Of a stretch of DNA of 37,100 bases, positions 23,108 through 30,830 are shown in pieces. This stretch comes from Pseudanabaena sp. 'Roaring Creek' (GTDB lineage: Bacteria; Cyanobacteriota; Cyanobacteriia; Pseudanabaenales; Pseudanabaenaceae). The notes under the pieces are model-generated. The model saw only the letters and a list, made by a program, of their open reading frames with translations. It was not told the origin of the DNA and made no database searches. The stretch covers positions 1-37,100 of the forward strand of contig NZ_LIRE01000662.1 of assembly GCF_001402795.1 (NCBI RefSeq), read 5' to 3'. Each line of letters begins with the position of its first letter. Position 1 is the first letter of the stretch. The translations under genes were made by a program, and so were the position numbers.

Positions 23108-23995
23108 ATGCAATCGAACTACTTACCACCTTTAGAACCGATCGGAGATTTTCGCTCCTACGTTTGTGGGGATGTAGTAATCGATCAGAATGCAGCGATC
23201 GCCTCGGGAGTTTTGATTCAAGCTGATTTGGGAAGCCGTATTACCATTGCTGCGGGTGCATGTATTGGCATGGGGGCTGTACTTCATGCCCAAGATGGAT
23301 TATTAGAAATTGGGGCTGGGGCAAATTTGGGGGCTGGGGTGCTGGTTTATGGCAATAGCAAGATCGGAGAAGGAGCCTGCATAGGCGCATCGAGTTCCAT
23401 TGTGCGGGCGGTGATTGCCAAAGGGGCGATCGTCCCTCCTTGCTCCTTGATCAGTGGCTTAGAGCAGAGTGCGGCGGAAAAAGAAACAAGCCCTGCGATC
23501 GCCCAAGAATTGGAGATGGGCAGTAGTGCCACTTCACCTACAAATCATTCTTTCACCCACACTTATTCCTCTGCAAAACCCTTAGCTAGCCAACCTTTAG
23601 GCAATCAGTTCATGCAGGGCTCGATATTTAGAAAAGGGATTGCCCAAAATGCGGCTAACTCTATGGCTGAGGATGCCATCTCTGATAACTTTATCGAACG
23701 CTCAACCACGGAAACCTACTTGCATACTAGCGTCACCGCTACCCCTGAGAGTGTGATTGCTAATTCTATTGAACGGACAGTAACCGAGACTCAAGTTGAA
23801 ATTCCTACGGAAGCGATCGGTGAGCGATCGCTAGAAACTGTCACCTCGACCAATGAACAAATTGAGCAAATTCCTGATGAAGTAAAGCCGATGGAAGCAG
23901 ATATGTCAGCACTTGCAGTGAATTCAGCACAGGCTAAAGCCTATGCCCAATCCCAAATTAATCGCTATATCAAACGACTCTATCCCCAAAATTAA
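23108..23995 (+). CDS. ccmN: carboxysome assembly protein CcmN
   Basis: The protein of about 295 residues (from ATG 23108) has an N-terminal hexapeptide left-handed helix, for example 'YVCGDVVIDQNAAIASGVLI', 'GMGAVLHAQDGLLEIGAGAN' and GAGVLVYGNSKIGEGACIG. A long, variable, polar linker rich in E, S and T follows. The last about 25 residues (SAQAKAYAQSQINRYIKRLY then PQN) look like the amphipathic helix that serves as encapsulation peptide to bind CcmK. CcmN links CcmM to the shell. The upstream ATG at 23033 is rejected, because codons 1-10 are the stem of a repeat and the family starts near MQSNYLPPLEPIGDF. The linker is longer than in some relatives. Confidence 0.88.
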   Translation: MQSNYLPPLEPIGDFRSYVCGDVVIDQNAAIASGVLIQADLGSRITIAAGACIGMGAVLHAQDGLLEIGAGANLGAGVLVYGNSKIGEGACIGASSSIVRAVIAKGAIVPPCSLISGLEQSAAEKETSPAIAQELEMGSSATSPTNHSFTHTYSSAKPLASQPLGNQFMQGSIFRKGIAQNAANSMAEDAISDNFIERSTTETYLHTSVTATPESVIANSIERTVTETQVEIPTEAIGERSLETVTSTNEQIEQIPDEVKPMEADMSALAVNSAQAKAYAQSQINRYIKRLYPQN

Positions 23996-24000
23996 AAACG

Positions 24001-24051
24001 AAAGCCAGAGAGCGTACCGCCCGCTATGCGGGCGGTACGCTCTCTGGCTTT
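24001..24051. terminator. 24-bp perfect hairpin after ccmN
   Basis: AAAGCCAGAGAGCGTACCGC then CCGC pairs perfectly with 24028-24051 around TAT, beginning 5 bp after the ccmN stop. The position and stem suggest the end of the ccm transcript. It also belongs to the GC-NNN-GC hairpin family. Confidence 0.7.
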
Positions 24052-24100
24052 AATACCAAATCACAAAATGGCGTAGCCATTTTTAGTTCTGGTATTAAAT
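24049..24100. repeat. half copy of the two-hairpin element
   Basis: TAATACCAAATCACAAAATG then GCGTAGCCATTTT follows the ccmN terminator and ends with GGTATTA. It matches the right half of the element at 30669-30772, inverted in part. A further GCCCATAAA / TTTATGGGC hairpin lies at 24155-24200. The stretch to 24462 shows no gene. Confidence 0.6.
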
Positions 24101-24462
24101 CATCCAGATAGCTCATCCACCTAGAGCTTTGCAAGCTTTGATAAAGCCCATAAATTTAGAAGTAGCCCGAAAAGGCATCTCTCTAATTTTATGGGCTTTA
24201 TTTATGGGCTTTATGCTGTAGGGGTTAGAAATAATTGCTAAATGTGATGATAATCACTGCAAACCTGACGCTTAAATTACATTCTTATATGGCTTAGGCG
24301 ATTATCATACAGTTTAGTTATATTTCCCCTTTATGACTAAACTGGCAATTAGTCTCTAGGTAACAAGTTTATAAATAGTACTCAGCTAAAGTTCGGGAAA
24401 CAAAAAGACGTAAATTTTAGTCACTGCGCTCGTTGGGACAACATTGTTGGAGGAATATGAAG

Positions 24463-24642
24463 ATGAATAGCACATTTAGCATCAAATCTAGTATCGCCTT
24501 GCTAGTTTTGGGTGTTGCTATGCTTGCAGCCCCCAAACAACCAGCAAAATCAACGTTAGACGCGCTTATTGGTTACCAACCTGAGATCGCCGCCTCAGCC
24601 TTGGGCGCGATCGCCAGTACTATGCAATATGAAATTGTTTAG
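24463..24642 (+). CDS. 59-residue exported peptide
   Basis: The peptide MNSTFSIKSSIALLVLGVAM then LAAPKQPAKS has a clear N-terminal hydrophobic segment (signal peptide or anchor), followed by about 30 residues STLDALIGYQPEIAASALGA. I do not recognise it. A strong ribosome site GGAGGA lies 8 bp before this ATG; the ATG at 24457 is too close to it. A hairpin (24653-24700) follows the stop. Its isolation between ccmN and rnb and the strong ribosome site argue it is translated. Confidence 0.6.
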   Translation: MNSTFSIKSSIALLVLGVAMLAAPKQPAKSTLDALIGYQPEIAASALGAIASTMQYEIV

Positions 24643-24727
24643 TCCAAAATTCATCCAGTAAACGCGGTAATAATTGTCGTTTTTACTAGATGAATTTTGA
24701 AACAAACATTTACTGAACTTGCTAGAA

Positions 24728-24812
24728 AACAAACTAGACAAAAAACTAGACAAAAAACTAGAAAACAAAAAAGAGAAGCATCGTCAAGCAATACCTCTCT
24801 TTTCTGTTTTTT
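24728..24812 (+). terminator. tandem repeat and probable terminator before rnb
   Basis: A 13-bp unit close to AAACTAGACAAAA occurs about three times (24728-24765). AAAAGAGA then pairs with TCTCTTTT (24769-24803), followed by CTGTTTTTT, the form of a rho-independent terminator for the small gene upstream. Confidence 0.55.
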
Positions 24813-24884
24813 CCTACAGTGACCGATAGATAAAACGGTAGAATATTAAAGACAATTTTTGGCTTTGGTGGACAAGGGGCAATT

Positions 24885-26966
24885 TTGGAAAAAGGTACGC
24901 TAATCGAAGTGAAATTGCATGGCGATCGCCGCCTTGTCGTAATTGATCGTCCTGAAGGGAAAAAACACTTTCAAGCGATCGATGAAAATGGGAACAGCCA
25001 TACCATCCATCCCCGTGAAATAAATTACACCATCAAAGCGAATGGCGAAAGCGCCAATTTCACCTACACCCAAATTCCTTCATTTTTACAAAAGGTCGAA
25101 AAATTTCTCGATCCCAGCAGCCTAGAAGTGGCTTGGGAGATTTTGATTGAAGAAAATCAGGCAACAAATCCCACCAGCCTTGCCAACCTTTTGTTTTCTG
25201 AAGCCTCAGCGGTTACCTGTTATGCATCCTATTGCTTATTAAATAATGACAAGATTTACTTTAAGCAGAAAGGGGATCTCTACGAGCCGCGATCGAGTTC
25301 GCAAGTCTCAGAACTAAAGCATCAAGCGGAAGCTGCTGCCCAACGAGCTAAATTAATTGAAGAGTTTCAACAAAAGCTATCAACTAGGTTATCTGGCAGT
25401 GAGGTAACTTGGACTGCAAGCGATCGCAGTCGGCTGGACTGTCTGGAACGCTATGCCCTCTATGGTGATGAGGCTTCAGACAAGTCCGCCGCCCAAGAGC
25501 TATTAACCTTTGCCAAGCGCTCTAAAAACGAACAGTCCGCCTTTCAAATGCTCGTTGATTTAGGCATTTGGAACGAACATGAAAACCTTAACTTACTGCG
25601 TAGTCAAGTCCCCCTACATTTTGCCAATGAGGTGGTTGCGGCTGCCCAAGATTGTCTAACTGCGCCAATACCTGACAATATGCAGGACTTGCGGCGCGAT
25701 CTCACCCATCTCCATGTTTATACGATTGACGATATCAGCACGACGGAAATTGATGATGGACTGAGTATTGAAACGCTCAGCGATGGTGGCAAACGTATAT
25801 GGATTCACATTGCCGATCCGACTCGATGGCTCGATCCTGATAGTCCCTTAGATAAGGATGCACGCAAGCGGGGCACAAGTGTCTACTTGCCCACGGGGGT
25901 GATCCCCATGTTCCCGATCGAGTTAGCCACAGGTCCCATGAGCTTGATCGAAAATAAGGTCTGCCATGCGCTTTCGTTTGCCGTCGATCTAGATCGGGTT
26001 GGTGCGGTTGCCCATTATGAAATTGTGGCAAGTTTAGTAAAGCCAAACTATCGCCTCACCTATGAAGATGTAGAAGAAATGTTGCAACTAGGGGTAGAGG
26101 ACGATCTCGATCGCCTTGCCGACTTTGCCCGTCTCCGCAAAAAATGGCGCGTCGAGCAGGGGGCGATCGAAATTCACTTACCCGATACTACGGTCAAGGT
26201 CAATTCTCAGAGTGGCGATGGCTTGACCTTAGAACTAATGGAAGATACTTTTTCGCGACAATTGGTTGCGGAGATGATGATTCTTGCGGGGGAAGTAGCT
26301 GCAAAATTTGCCCAAGCCAATAATATTCCCATTCCCTATCGATATCAGGAACAGCCCGAATTGCCTCCTCTCGATACTTTGATGCAATTGCCATCGGGAC
26401 CTGTGCGCGAATTTGCGATCTGTCGCTGCATGACCAAAGGTTCCTTAGGTTTATATGCTTCGCGTCATTCAGGTTTGGGGCTTGATGCCTATGCTCAGGT
26501 AACTTCGCCGATTCGTCGTTACAGCGATCTGCTTGCCCATTGGCAAATCAAAGCTTTTTTGCGACAGGAATCTTTGCCCTTTACGGCGGAAATGCTCACG
26601 GCGATTTTGCAGGCGATCGATCCTGCGATTTGGGATGCTAATCAGGTTGAGAAACAATCAGTTCGTTATTGGAGCCTAGAATATCTGCGCCGCAATAAGG
26701 ATGTGGTGTGGGAAGCCCTCATGTTGGATTGGTTGCGCGAAAATGAAAAACTAGCGTTAGTGCTGATCGAAGATTTAGGTTTGAAGTTACCTATGCGAAT
26801 TAATCGTCAGATTCAAGTAGGTGATAATCTGCGCATTAAGACGGGTGAAGTCGATCCCCGCAAGGATATTATTTATTTTCAAGAGGCGCAGCAATCCACT
26901 TCCCTTTTAGAAATGGAAATGGAACGGGATAGCGATCGCCTTGAATCTGAGTACGCAACTCTCTAA
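24885..26966 (+). CDS. rnb: exoribonuclease of the RNase II/R family
   Basis: The 693-residue protein is a 3'-5' exoribonuclease. An N-terminal part (MEKGTLIEVKLHGDRRLVVI) is followed by a helical region with RNase II style 'LDPSSLEVAWEILIEENQAT'. The RNB catalytic domain spans about residues 255-580, beginning 'HVYTIDDISTTEIDDGLSIE', then 'IHIADPTRWLDPDSPLDKDA', and later 'YAQVTSPIRRYSDLLAHWQI'. The clustered aspartates in IDDISTTEIDDGL and ADPTRWLDPDSPLD bind metal. A C-terminal S1-like stretch closes it. It degrades mRNA and processes structured RNAs. The first codon is a TTG at 24885 preceded by AAGGGGCAA, and family N-termini agree with it. Only a 55-bp gap separates it from lipB. Confidence 0.9.
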   Translation: MEKGTLIEVKLHGDRRLVVIDRPEGKKHFQAIDENGNSHTIHPREINYTIKANGESANFTYTQIPSFLQKVEKFLDPSSLEVAWEILIEENQATNPTSLANLLFSEASAVTCYASYCLLNNDKIYFKQKGDLYEPRSSSQVSELKHQAEAAAQRAKLIEEFQQKLSTRLSGSEVTWTASDRSRLDCLERYALYGDEASDKSAAQELLTFAKRSKNEQSAFQMLVDLGIWNEHENLNLLRSQVPLHFANEVVAAAQDCLTAPIPDNMQDLRRDLTHLHVYTIDDISTTEIDDGLSIETLSDGGKRIWIHIADPTRWLDPDSPLDKDARKRGTSVYLPTGVIPMFPIELATGPMSLIENKVCHALSFAVDLDRVGAVAHYEIVASLVKPNYRLTYEDVEEMLQLGVEDDLDRLADFARLRKKWRVEQGAIEIHLPDTTVKVNSQSGDGLTLELMEDTFSRQLVAEMMILAGEVAAKFAQANNIPIPYRYQEQPELPPLDTLMQLPSGPVREFAICRCMTKGSLGLYASRHSGLGLDAYAQVTSPIRRYSDLLAHWQIKAFLRQESLPFTAEMLTAILQAIDPAIWDANQVEKQSVRYWSLEYLRRNKDVVWEALMLDWLRENEKLALVLIEDLGLKLPMRINRQIQVGDNLRIKTGEVDPRKDIIYFQEAQQSTSLLEMEMERDSDRLESEYATL

Positions 26967-27021
26967 ATCTCGCCAATACTTTCGTCAATAATTTCGCAAA
27001 TAAACTTCTGCATTTTCCTTA

Positions 27022-27723
27022 ATGGTCGTGGAATCTCTATTTATGCGCCGCCCCTGTCTGCTTTACCAAAGCGATCGCCCAATTCCCTATCTCACAGCAT
27101 GGCAATGGCAAAAAGAGCTAGTAGCGGAGCGCAAACAAGCAAGACGTGAGGGTAAGGATTTACCCGATGTGTTATTGCTGGTAGAACATCCTGCTGTTTA
27201 TACCCTTGGTCAAGGTTCAAGTTTGGAATTTCTCAAATTCAAGCTTGATGAACCTGATATCGAGTGTCATCGCATTGAGCGAGGTGGAGAAGTTACGCAC
27301 CATGCGATCGGGCAGTTAGTCGCCTATCCTATTTTGAATTTGGATCACCATCAACATGATTTACATTGGTACTTGAGGCAGCTTGAAGAGGTAATTATTC
27401 AAGTTCTAGCTAAATTTAATGTAACTTCAAAGCGTATTCAAGGCTTAACGGGTGTGTGGATTGATAATGCTGGTCAAGCTCAAAAGATCGCGCAAGTTGG
27501 AATTAAAGTAAGTCAATGGATTACAATGCATGGCTTTGCGCTAAATGTATGTATGGACTTAACAGGATTTAACCGCATTGTTCCCTGCGGAATCTCTGAT
27601 TGCCAAGTTTGTAATCTGAATCAATTTGTACCAGATATTGAGTTTGTAAAAGTAAAAAAGGCGATCGCGCAAACCTTCGCTGAAATATTTAATTTGGAAA
27701 TGCAATTTCAAGCGATCGTCTAA
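27022..27723 (+). CDS. lipB: octanoyltransferase LipB
   Basis: The 233-residue enzyme transfers octanoyl from ACP to lipoyl-domain lysines, starting lipoate synthesis. It shows the [20 protein letters not shown] motif (the usual form is RGG-TYHGPGQ), then the lysine in [20 protein letters not shown] and the catalytic cysteine in IVPCGISDC. Other motifs are YTLGQGSS and GLTGVWID. The TYHGPGQ change to THHAIGQ is a slight departure; the catalytic pair is kept. The start at ATG 27022 is plausible; ATG 27043 (MRRPCLLY) is the family-like alternative. It lies downstream of rnb and may be co-transcribed. Confidence 0.9.
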   Translation: MVVESLFMRRPCLLYQSDRPIPYLTAWQWQKELVAERKQARREGKDLPDVLLLVEHPAVYTLGQGSSLEFLKFKLDEPDIECHRIERGGEVTHHAIGQLVAYPILNLDHHQHDLHWYLRQLEEVIIQVLAKFNVTSKRIQGLTGVWIDNAGQAQKIAQVGIKVSQWITMHGFALNVCMDLTGFNRIVPCGISDCQVCNLNQFVPDIEFVKVKKAIAQTFAEIFNLEMQFQAIV

Positions 27724-27757
27724 AAAGTATAATTACCAATTTCTAATCTTTGATAAA

Positions 27758-28144
27758 TTACCAGATAGTTTTGACGGGATACTGTGCGATCGCCCCACCT
27801 AATGTTATTAGCGATAAGTCTTCAACTAAACTTTGGGCAATCAATAGGCGATCAAATGGATCTTTATGGAAGTTAGGCAAACTATTAATTCTTAAAATGT
27901 GAGACATCTGGACGGGAAGGATCTCAAACTGATTAGAGGCAATACGACTGGGAATATAGATTTCTGGCGGTTCAGATAGAGAAAGTTTTCAAGTACCAAC
28001 TTTGATAATAATTTCCCAAGCGCTGACAACGCTAAAGTAAATTTCGTTATTTGGATCGCTAATGATCTCTTTGGCGTTGGCAGATATTTGTGGATCATCA
28101 GCAACCCACCAAAGAAAGGTATGGGTATCAAGTAATATTTTCAT
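27758..28144 (-). pseudogene. PIN-domain VapC-type toxin with a nonsense codon
   Basis: From ATG 28144 the frame reads MKILLDTHTFLWWVADDPQI, then EIYFSVVSAWEIIIKVGT and a TGA (27989-27991). After it the same frame runs on as KLSLSEPPEIYIPSRIASNQ, 'FHKDPFDRLLIAQSLVEDLS' and stops at 27758. That is a full PIN domain: first D in LLDTH, E in SAWE, D in KDPFDR. The TGA sits where relatives have GG-K, so a glycine codon (GGA) may have become TGA. Without it the protein would be 128 residues. The antitoxin lies 5 bp upstream and is intact. Confidence 0.85.
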
Positions 28145-28149
28145 GCCCA

Positions 28150-28386
28150 TTAGCCTAGAAAGTCAGCAAGAATTTCATCAGGTAATGGAGCATTAAAGTC
28201 GGGAGCGATAAAAATTTTGCCTTTGTCTTGTCCTGCTACGCGAGGTTGACGTTTCCTTTTGCTAGGTGTAATTGTTGCTACTGCTATGCCGTTTTCACAG
28301 ATGATGATTTCTTCGCCAAGCAGGACTTGTCCCATTAATTGAGAAAATTGTTGACTGGCTTCGGGGATGGTGACGGTAATAGTCAT
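28150..28386 (-). CDS. Phd/YefM-type antitoxin
   Basis: The 78-residue protein begins MTITVTIPEASQQFSQLMGQ then VLLGEEIIICENGIAVATIT, the Phd/YefM N-terminal dimer and DNA-binding region. The short C-tail (FIAPDFNAPLPDEILADFLG) should bind and block the toxin's active site. It precedes the broken PIN toxin by 5 bp, so it is the antitoxin of that operon. The antitoxin may persist because it still represses its promoter or protects against related toxins. The ATG is clear; there is an AT-rich divergent region before the next gene. Confidence 0.82.
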   Translation of the reverse strand: MTITVTIPEASQQFSQLMGQVLLGEEIIICENGIAVATITPSKRKRQPRVAGQDKGKIFIAPDFNAPLPDEILADFLG

Positions 28387-28499
28387 AATTTTTTGATTTT
28401 ATTAATATATTTTATGAAGAAAGGTATTGATACTTCTTAATATTAAGAGAAAAAAGTATAGTATTGTTCAATTAAGTATTTATAAGAATTTGTATATTC

Positions 28500-29903
28500 A
28501 TGAAAGAAGTTCGCATTACAGATCTTGATGAATTAGCTCTTAAGGTAAGAGATCAAATATCTCGTTCTTATATTTTAGAAGCAATAGATGCATACCGAGG
28601 AGGTGCATATCGTTCATCGATTATATCAGTGTGGATTGCAGTGAATTTTGACATCATTTCAAAGATAAGGGAATTGGCAAATCGCGGTGATAAGATGGCG
28701 CATGATTTTGTAAATACTCTAGATAAAGCTATTGAGAAAAGAGATATTAAAGAATTACAGAGGATTGAAGAAAATTTATTACATAAGGCGGAAATTGATT
28801 ATGAGTTTGTAAATAATCAAGAAAAATACGATCTTGAACAACTTAAAAATGATCGTAACCTTTGCGCTCATCCTGCTTTTATAGCTGAAGATAAGCTATT
28901 TGAACCTGAACCAGAAAGAGTGAGGATGCATATAGTCCATGCTATTAAATATTTATTACAACATCCGCCTATTCAGGGCAAGAGTGCTATTGAAAGGATT
29001 GTAAGAGATATCAAAAGTATAGGTTTTCCTGACACCTTAGAAGAAGCATCTATTTTTTTGAACGCAAGGTATTTGGATAGTTCAAAAAAGGTATTAGTTA
29101 AAAATATTGTTGTTTTACTTTTAAAGGCAATCCTGCATGGTAACTTAACAGATCTTCCATTATCGAATTATTCAAGACGAATTTTCCTAACTTTACAATC
29201 TGTTTCTAAGCGACATCCAAATATTTATGAAGAGACAATTCAATCAAACCTTTTAAAGATGATAGAAGCCTTAGATGATGAATGTCTACCGAATATCTGT
29301 CAATTGATTGCATCAGATCCTAGATGTTGGAATTGGTTAGATGAAGCTACTAAAAGTCAGCTAAAAGCCTATATTAAATTGAGTCCCAATCAAACGAATA
29401 TTCATACATCTATTTTTATGATGATTGTAATAAGCGATCTGAAGTCAATTATTATCGAAATATTTAACAAACTTCCTACATTAAAACAGGTAACTATCAT
29501 TAAGTTAATACCCCAGCCAGAGTTTGCAGAACAAGCTATTAAATTATATTCAGGAGCTAGCAGTTATAGAGGTGCTGAAAGCTTAGGTGAGTCATTAATT
29601 CTCCCTATGGTTGGCTGTTTTTGTTTAACTGATATTCAAAAAATTCTTAAAGTTGTCCAAGAAAATGATCAAATCTATGATGCTGGAGGCACACCAAAAA
29701 TTATGCTTGAGATGTATGAAAAAACTAATCAGTATCTCTCAAGTCTGAAAGAAAATTGGAAGGAACTTTTTAAAGTTCTATGGGATAAAAAATACTCATA
29801 CTGGTACGAACAAGATCCAAAATTAGACGTTTGGGATGATAGTGGCTGGGCAAGTTTAGCAAATCATCTTAAATCAGTCGGTATTAAATTACCGCCAGAG
29901 TAG
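28500..29903 (+). CDS. large orphan protein with an N-terminal HEPN-like motif
   Basis: I do not know this 467-residue protein as a named family. Its N-terminal part has SYILEAIDAYRGGAYRSSII then SVWIAVNFDIISKI, a charged coiled region (ELQRIEENLLHKAEIDYEFV), and LKNDRNLCAHPAF, where Arg119 and His124 form R-x4-H. That is the core signature of HEPN RNases and abortive-infection proteins. The remaining 330 residues are mainly helical, perhaps a repeat-like sensor or scaffold, with no catalytic motif I can name. It is AT-rich with no HIP1 octamer. It is flanked by toxin-antitoxin genes and repeats, a setting typical of defence or accessory genes. Confidence 0.65.
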   Translation: MKEVRITDLDELALKVRDQISRSYILEAIDAYRGGAYRSSIISVWIAVNFDIISKIRELANRGDKMAHDFVNTLDKAIEKRDIKELQRIEENLLHKAEIDYEFVNNQEKYDLEQLKNDRNLCAHPAFIAEDKLFEPEPERVRMHIVHAIKYLLQHPPIQGKSAIERIVRDIKSIGFPDTLEEASIFLNARYLDSSKKVLVKNIVVLLLKAILHGNLTDLPLSNYSRRIFLTLQSVSKRHPNIYEETIQSNLLKMIEALDDECLPNICQLIASDPRCWNWLDEATKSQLKAYIKLSPNQTNIHTSIFMMIVISDLKSIIIEIFNKLPTLKQVTIIKLIPQPEFAEQAIKLYSGASSYRGAESLGESLILPMVGCFCLTDIQKILKVVQENDQIYDAGGTPKIMLEMYEKTNQYLSSLKENWKELFKVLWDKKYSYWYEQDPKLDVWDDSGWASLANHLKSVGIKLPPE

Positions 29904-30052
29904 ATGGGTAGAAAGTACTGAACTGTGCGATCTTGTACTAAAACTCTGATGTTAACTTTATCGATGGTGAAGTGCTGAATACATCTCATAAGATTGCATA
30001 ACTTACCGCAAAATCTGAATTAATAACAATCTTACATACTTAGGGAAACTTT

Positions 30053-30343
30053 ATGACAGTAAGACAGCCCCGATATAGCAAAGAAGAATTCGCTAGGCGT
30101 GGCGATGAGATTTATGAAACTCAGGTGCGCCCACAGGTCGAAACGGGTAATTATGGCAAAATTGTTGCCATTGATATTGAAACAGGAGCCTTTGAAGTTG
30201 CTGATGAGATATTGACTGCAACAGGTAGCCTATTCAAACGCATTCCTGATGCTCAACCTTGGATCGTTCGCATTGGACATAGAGCTGTTCATCGGTTTGG
30301 TGCAAGGAGCCTTAAAAAAACATATGATTCATGGTGTAGTTAA
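30053..30343 (+). CDS. small cyanobacterial protein of unknown function
   Basis: The 96-residue protein reads MTVRQPRYSKEEFARRGDEI, then 'VETGNYGKIVAIDIETGAFE' and AQPWIVRIGHRAVHRFGARS. Such proteins are common in cyanobacteria just ahead of a retropepsin-like gene, as here (recalled). The N-terminal YSKEEFARRG...IYE and the IDIETG stretch are conserved features. No enzymatic motif is seen. The gene overlaps the next one by 20 bp, suggesting translational coupling, and the two may be a functional pair, possibly toxin-antitoxin-like. The ATG follows CTTAGGGAAACTTT, a good ribosome site. Confidence 0.75.
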   Translation: MTVRQPRYSKEEFARRGDEIYETQVRPQVETGNYGKIVAIDIETGAFEVADEILTATGSLFKRIPDAQPWIVRIGHRAVHRFGARSLKKTYDSWCS

Positions 30344-30710
30344 TCAAAGCTGTGAAGAAACAATTCCACTAGTCATCATCAACGAAAAGAAACAGACCAA
30401 ACTGATTGATGCTGTTATTGATACAGGCTATACAGGTTACTTAAGCTTACCAAGTGAAATTATTGAAACTTTAGACTTACCTTGGACAGGGGTTGATCGG
30501 GGGACTTTAGGTGATGGCAGTGAAGTGACCTTTGAGGTTTATGCAGCAACAATCATTTGGGATGGTCAATACCGAACTATTCCAGTCAATGAAGCAGAAA
30601 CAGATCGCTTCGTTGGGATGAGCTTACTTTATGGTTATGACTTACGAATTCGCGCTATAGAAGTCGGTAATACCAATTCCCAAAAGTGTGGCTACACTTT
30701 TGGGAATTGA
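30324..30710 (+). CDS. retropepsin-like (clan AA) aspartic protease family protein
   Basis: The 128-residue protein holds the DTG catalytic motif in DAVIDTGYTGYLSLPSEII, followed by LDLPWTGVDRGTLGDGSEVT and VGMSLLYGYDLRIRAIEVGN. This is the pepsin-like half-domain of retropepsin-type proteins that dimerise. Its substrate is unknown. The frame from ATG 30324 (MIHGVVNQ) has family-like length; a longer upstream reading would cover the previous gene. The last dozen residues (TNSQKCGYTFGN) come from the palindromic element 30669-30772, which also provides the stop. The native end was therefore probably replaced. Confidence 0.78.
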   Translation: MIHGVVNQSCEETIPLVIINEKKQTKLIDAVIDTGYTGYLSLPSEIIETLDLPWTGVDRGTLGDGSEVTFEVYAATIIWDGQYRTIPVNEAETDRFVGMSLLYGYDLRIRAIEVGNTNSQKCGYTFGN

Positions 30711-30772
30711 AAACCAAACCCAGTAAGGGTTTTAAAATCACAAAATGGCGTAGCCATTTTGTGATTTGGTAT
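30669..30772. repeat. intact two-hairpin ATACCAATTC element
   Basis: ATACCAATTCCCAAAAGTGT then GGCTACACTTTTGGG makes the first hairpin. AAACCCAGTAAGGGTTTT forms a short one. TCACAAAATGGC-GTA-GCCATTTTGTGA forms the last and ends GGTAT. It is the best copy among 129-186, 22957-23061 and 24049-24100. It runs into the 3' end of the protease gene. Confidence 0.8.
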
Positions 30773-30797
30773 AAAGTAGAAATTGAATTACCAGAAT

Positions 30798-30822
30798 AAA
30801 AAAGCGCCCCTTAGGGCGCTTC
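30798..30822 (-). terminator. rho-independent terminator of infB
   Basis: On the minus strand, GAAGCGCCC then TAA then GGGGCGC is followed by TTTTTTA, directly after the infB stop. It has a strong GC stem and T run, a classical terminator. Confidence 0.85.
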
Positions 30823-30830
30823 TTTATTTA

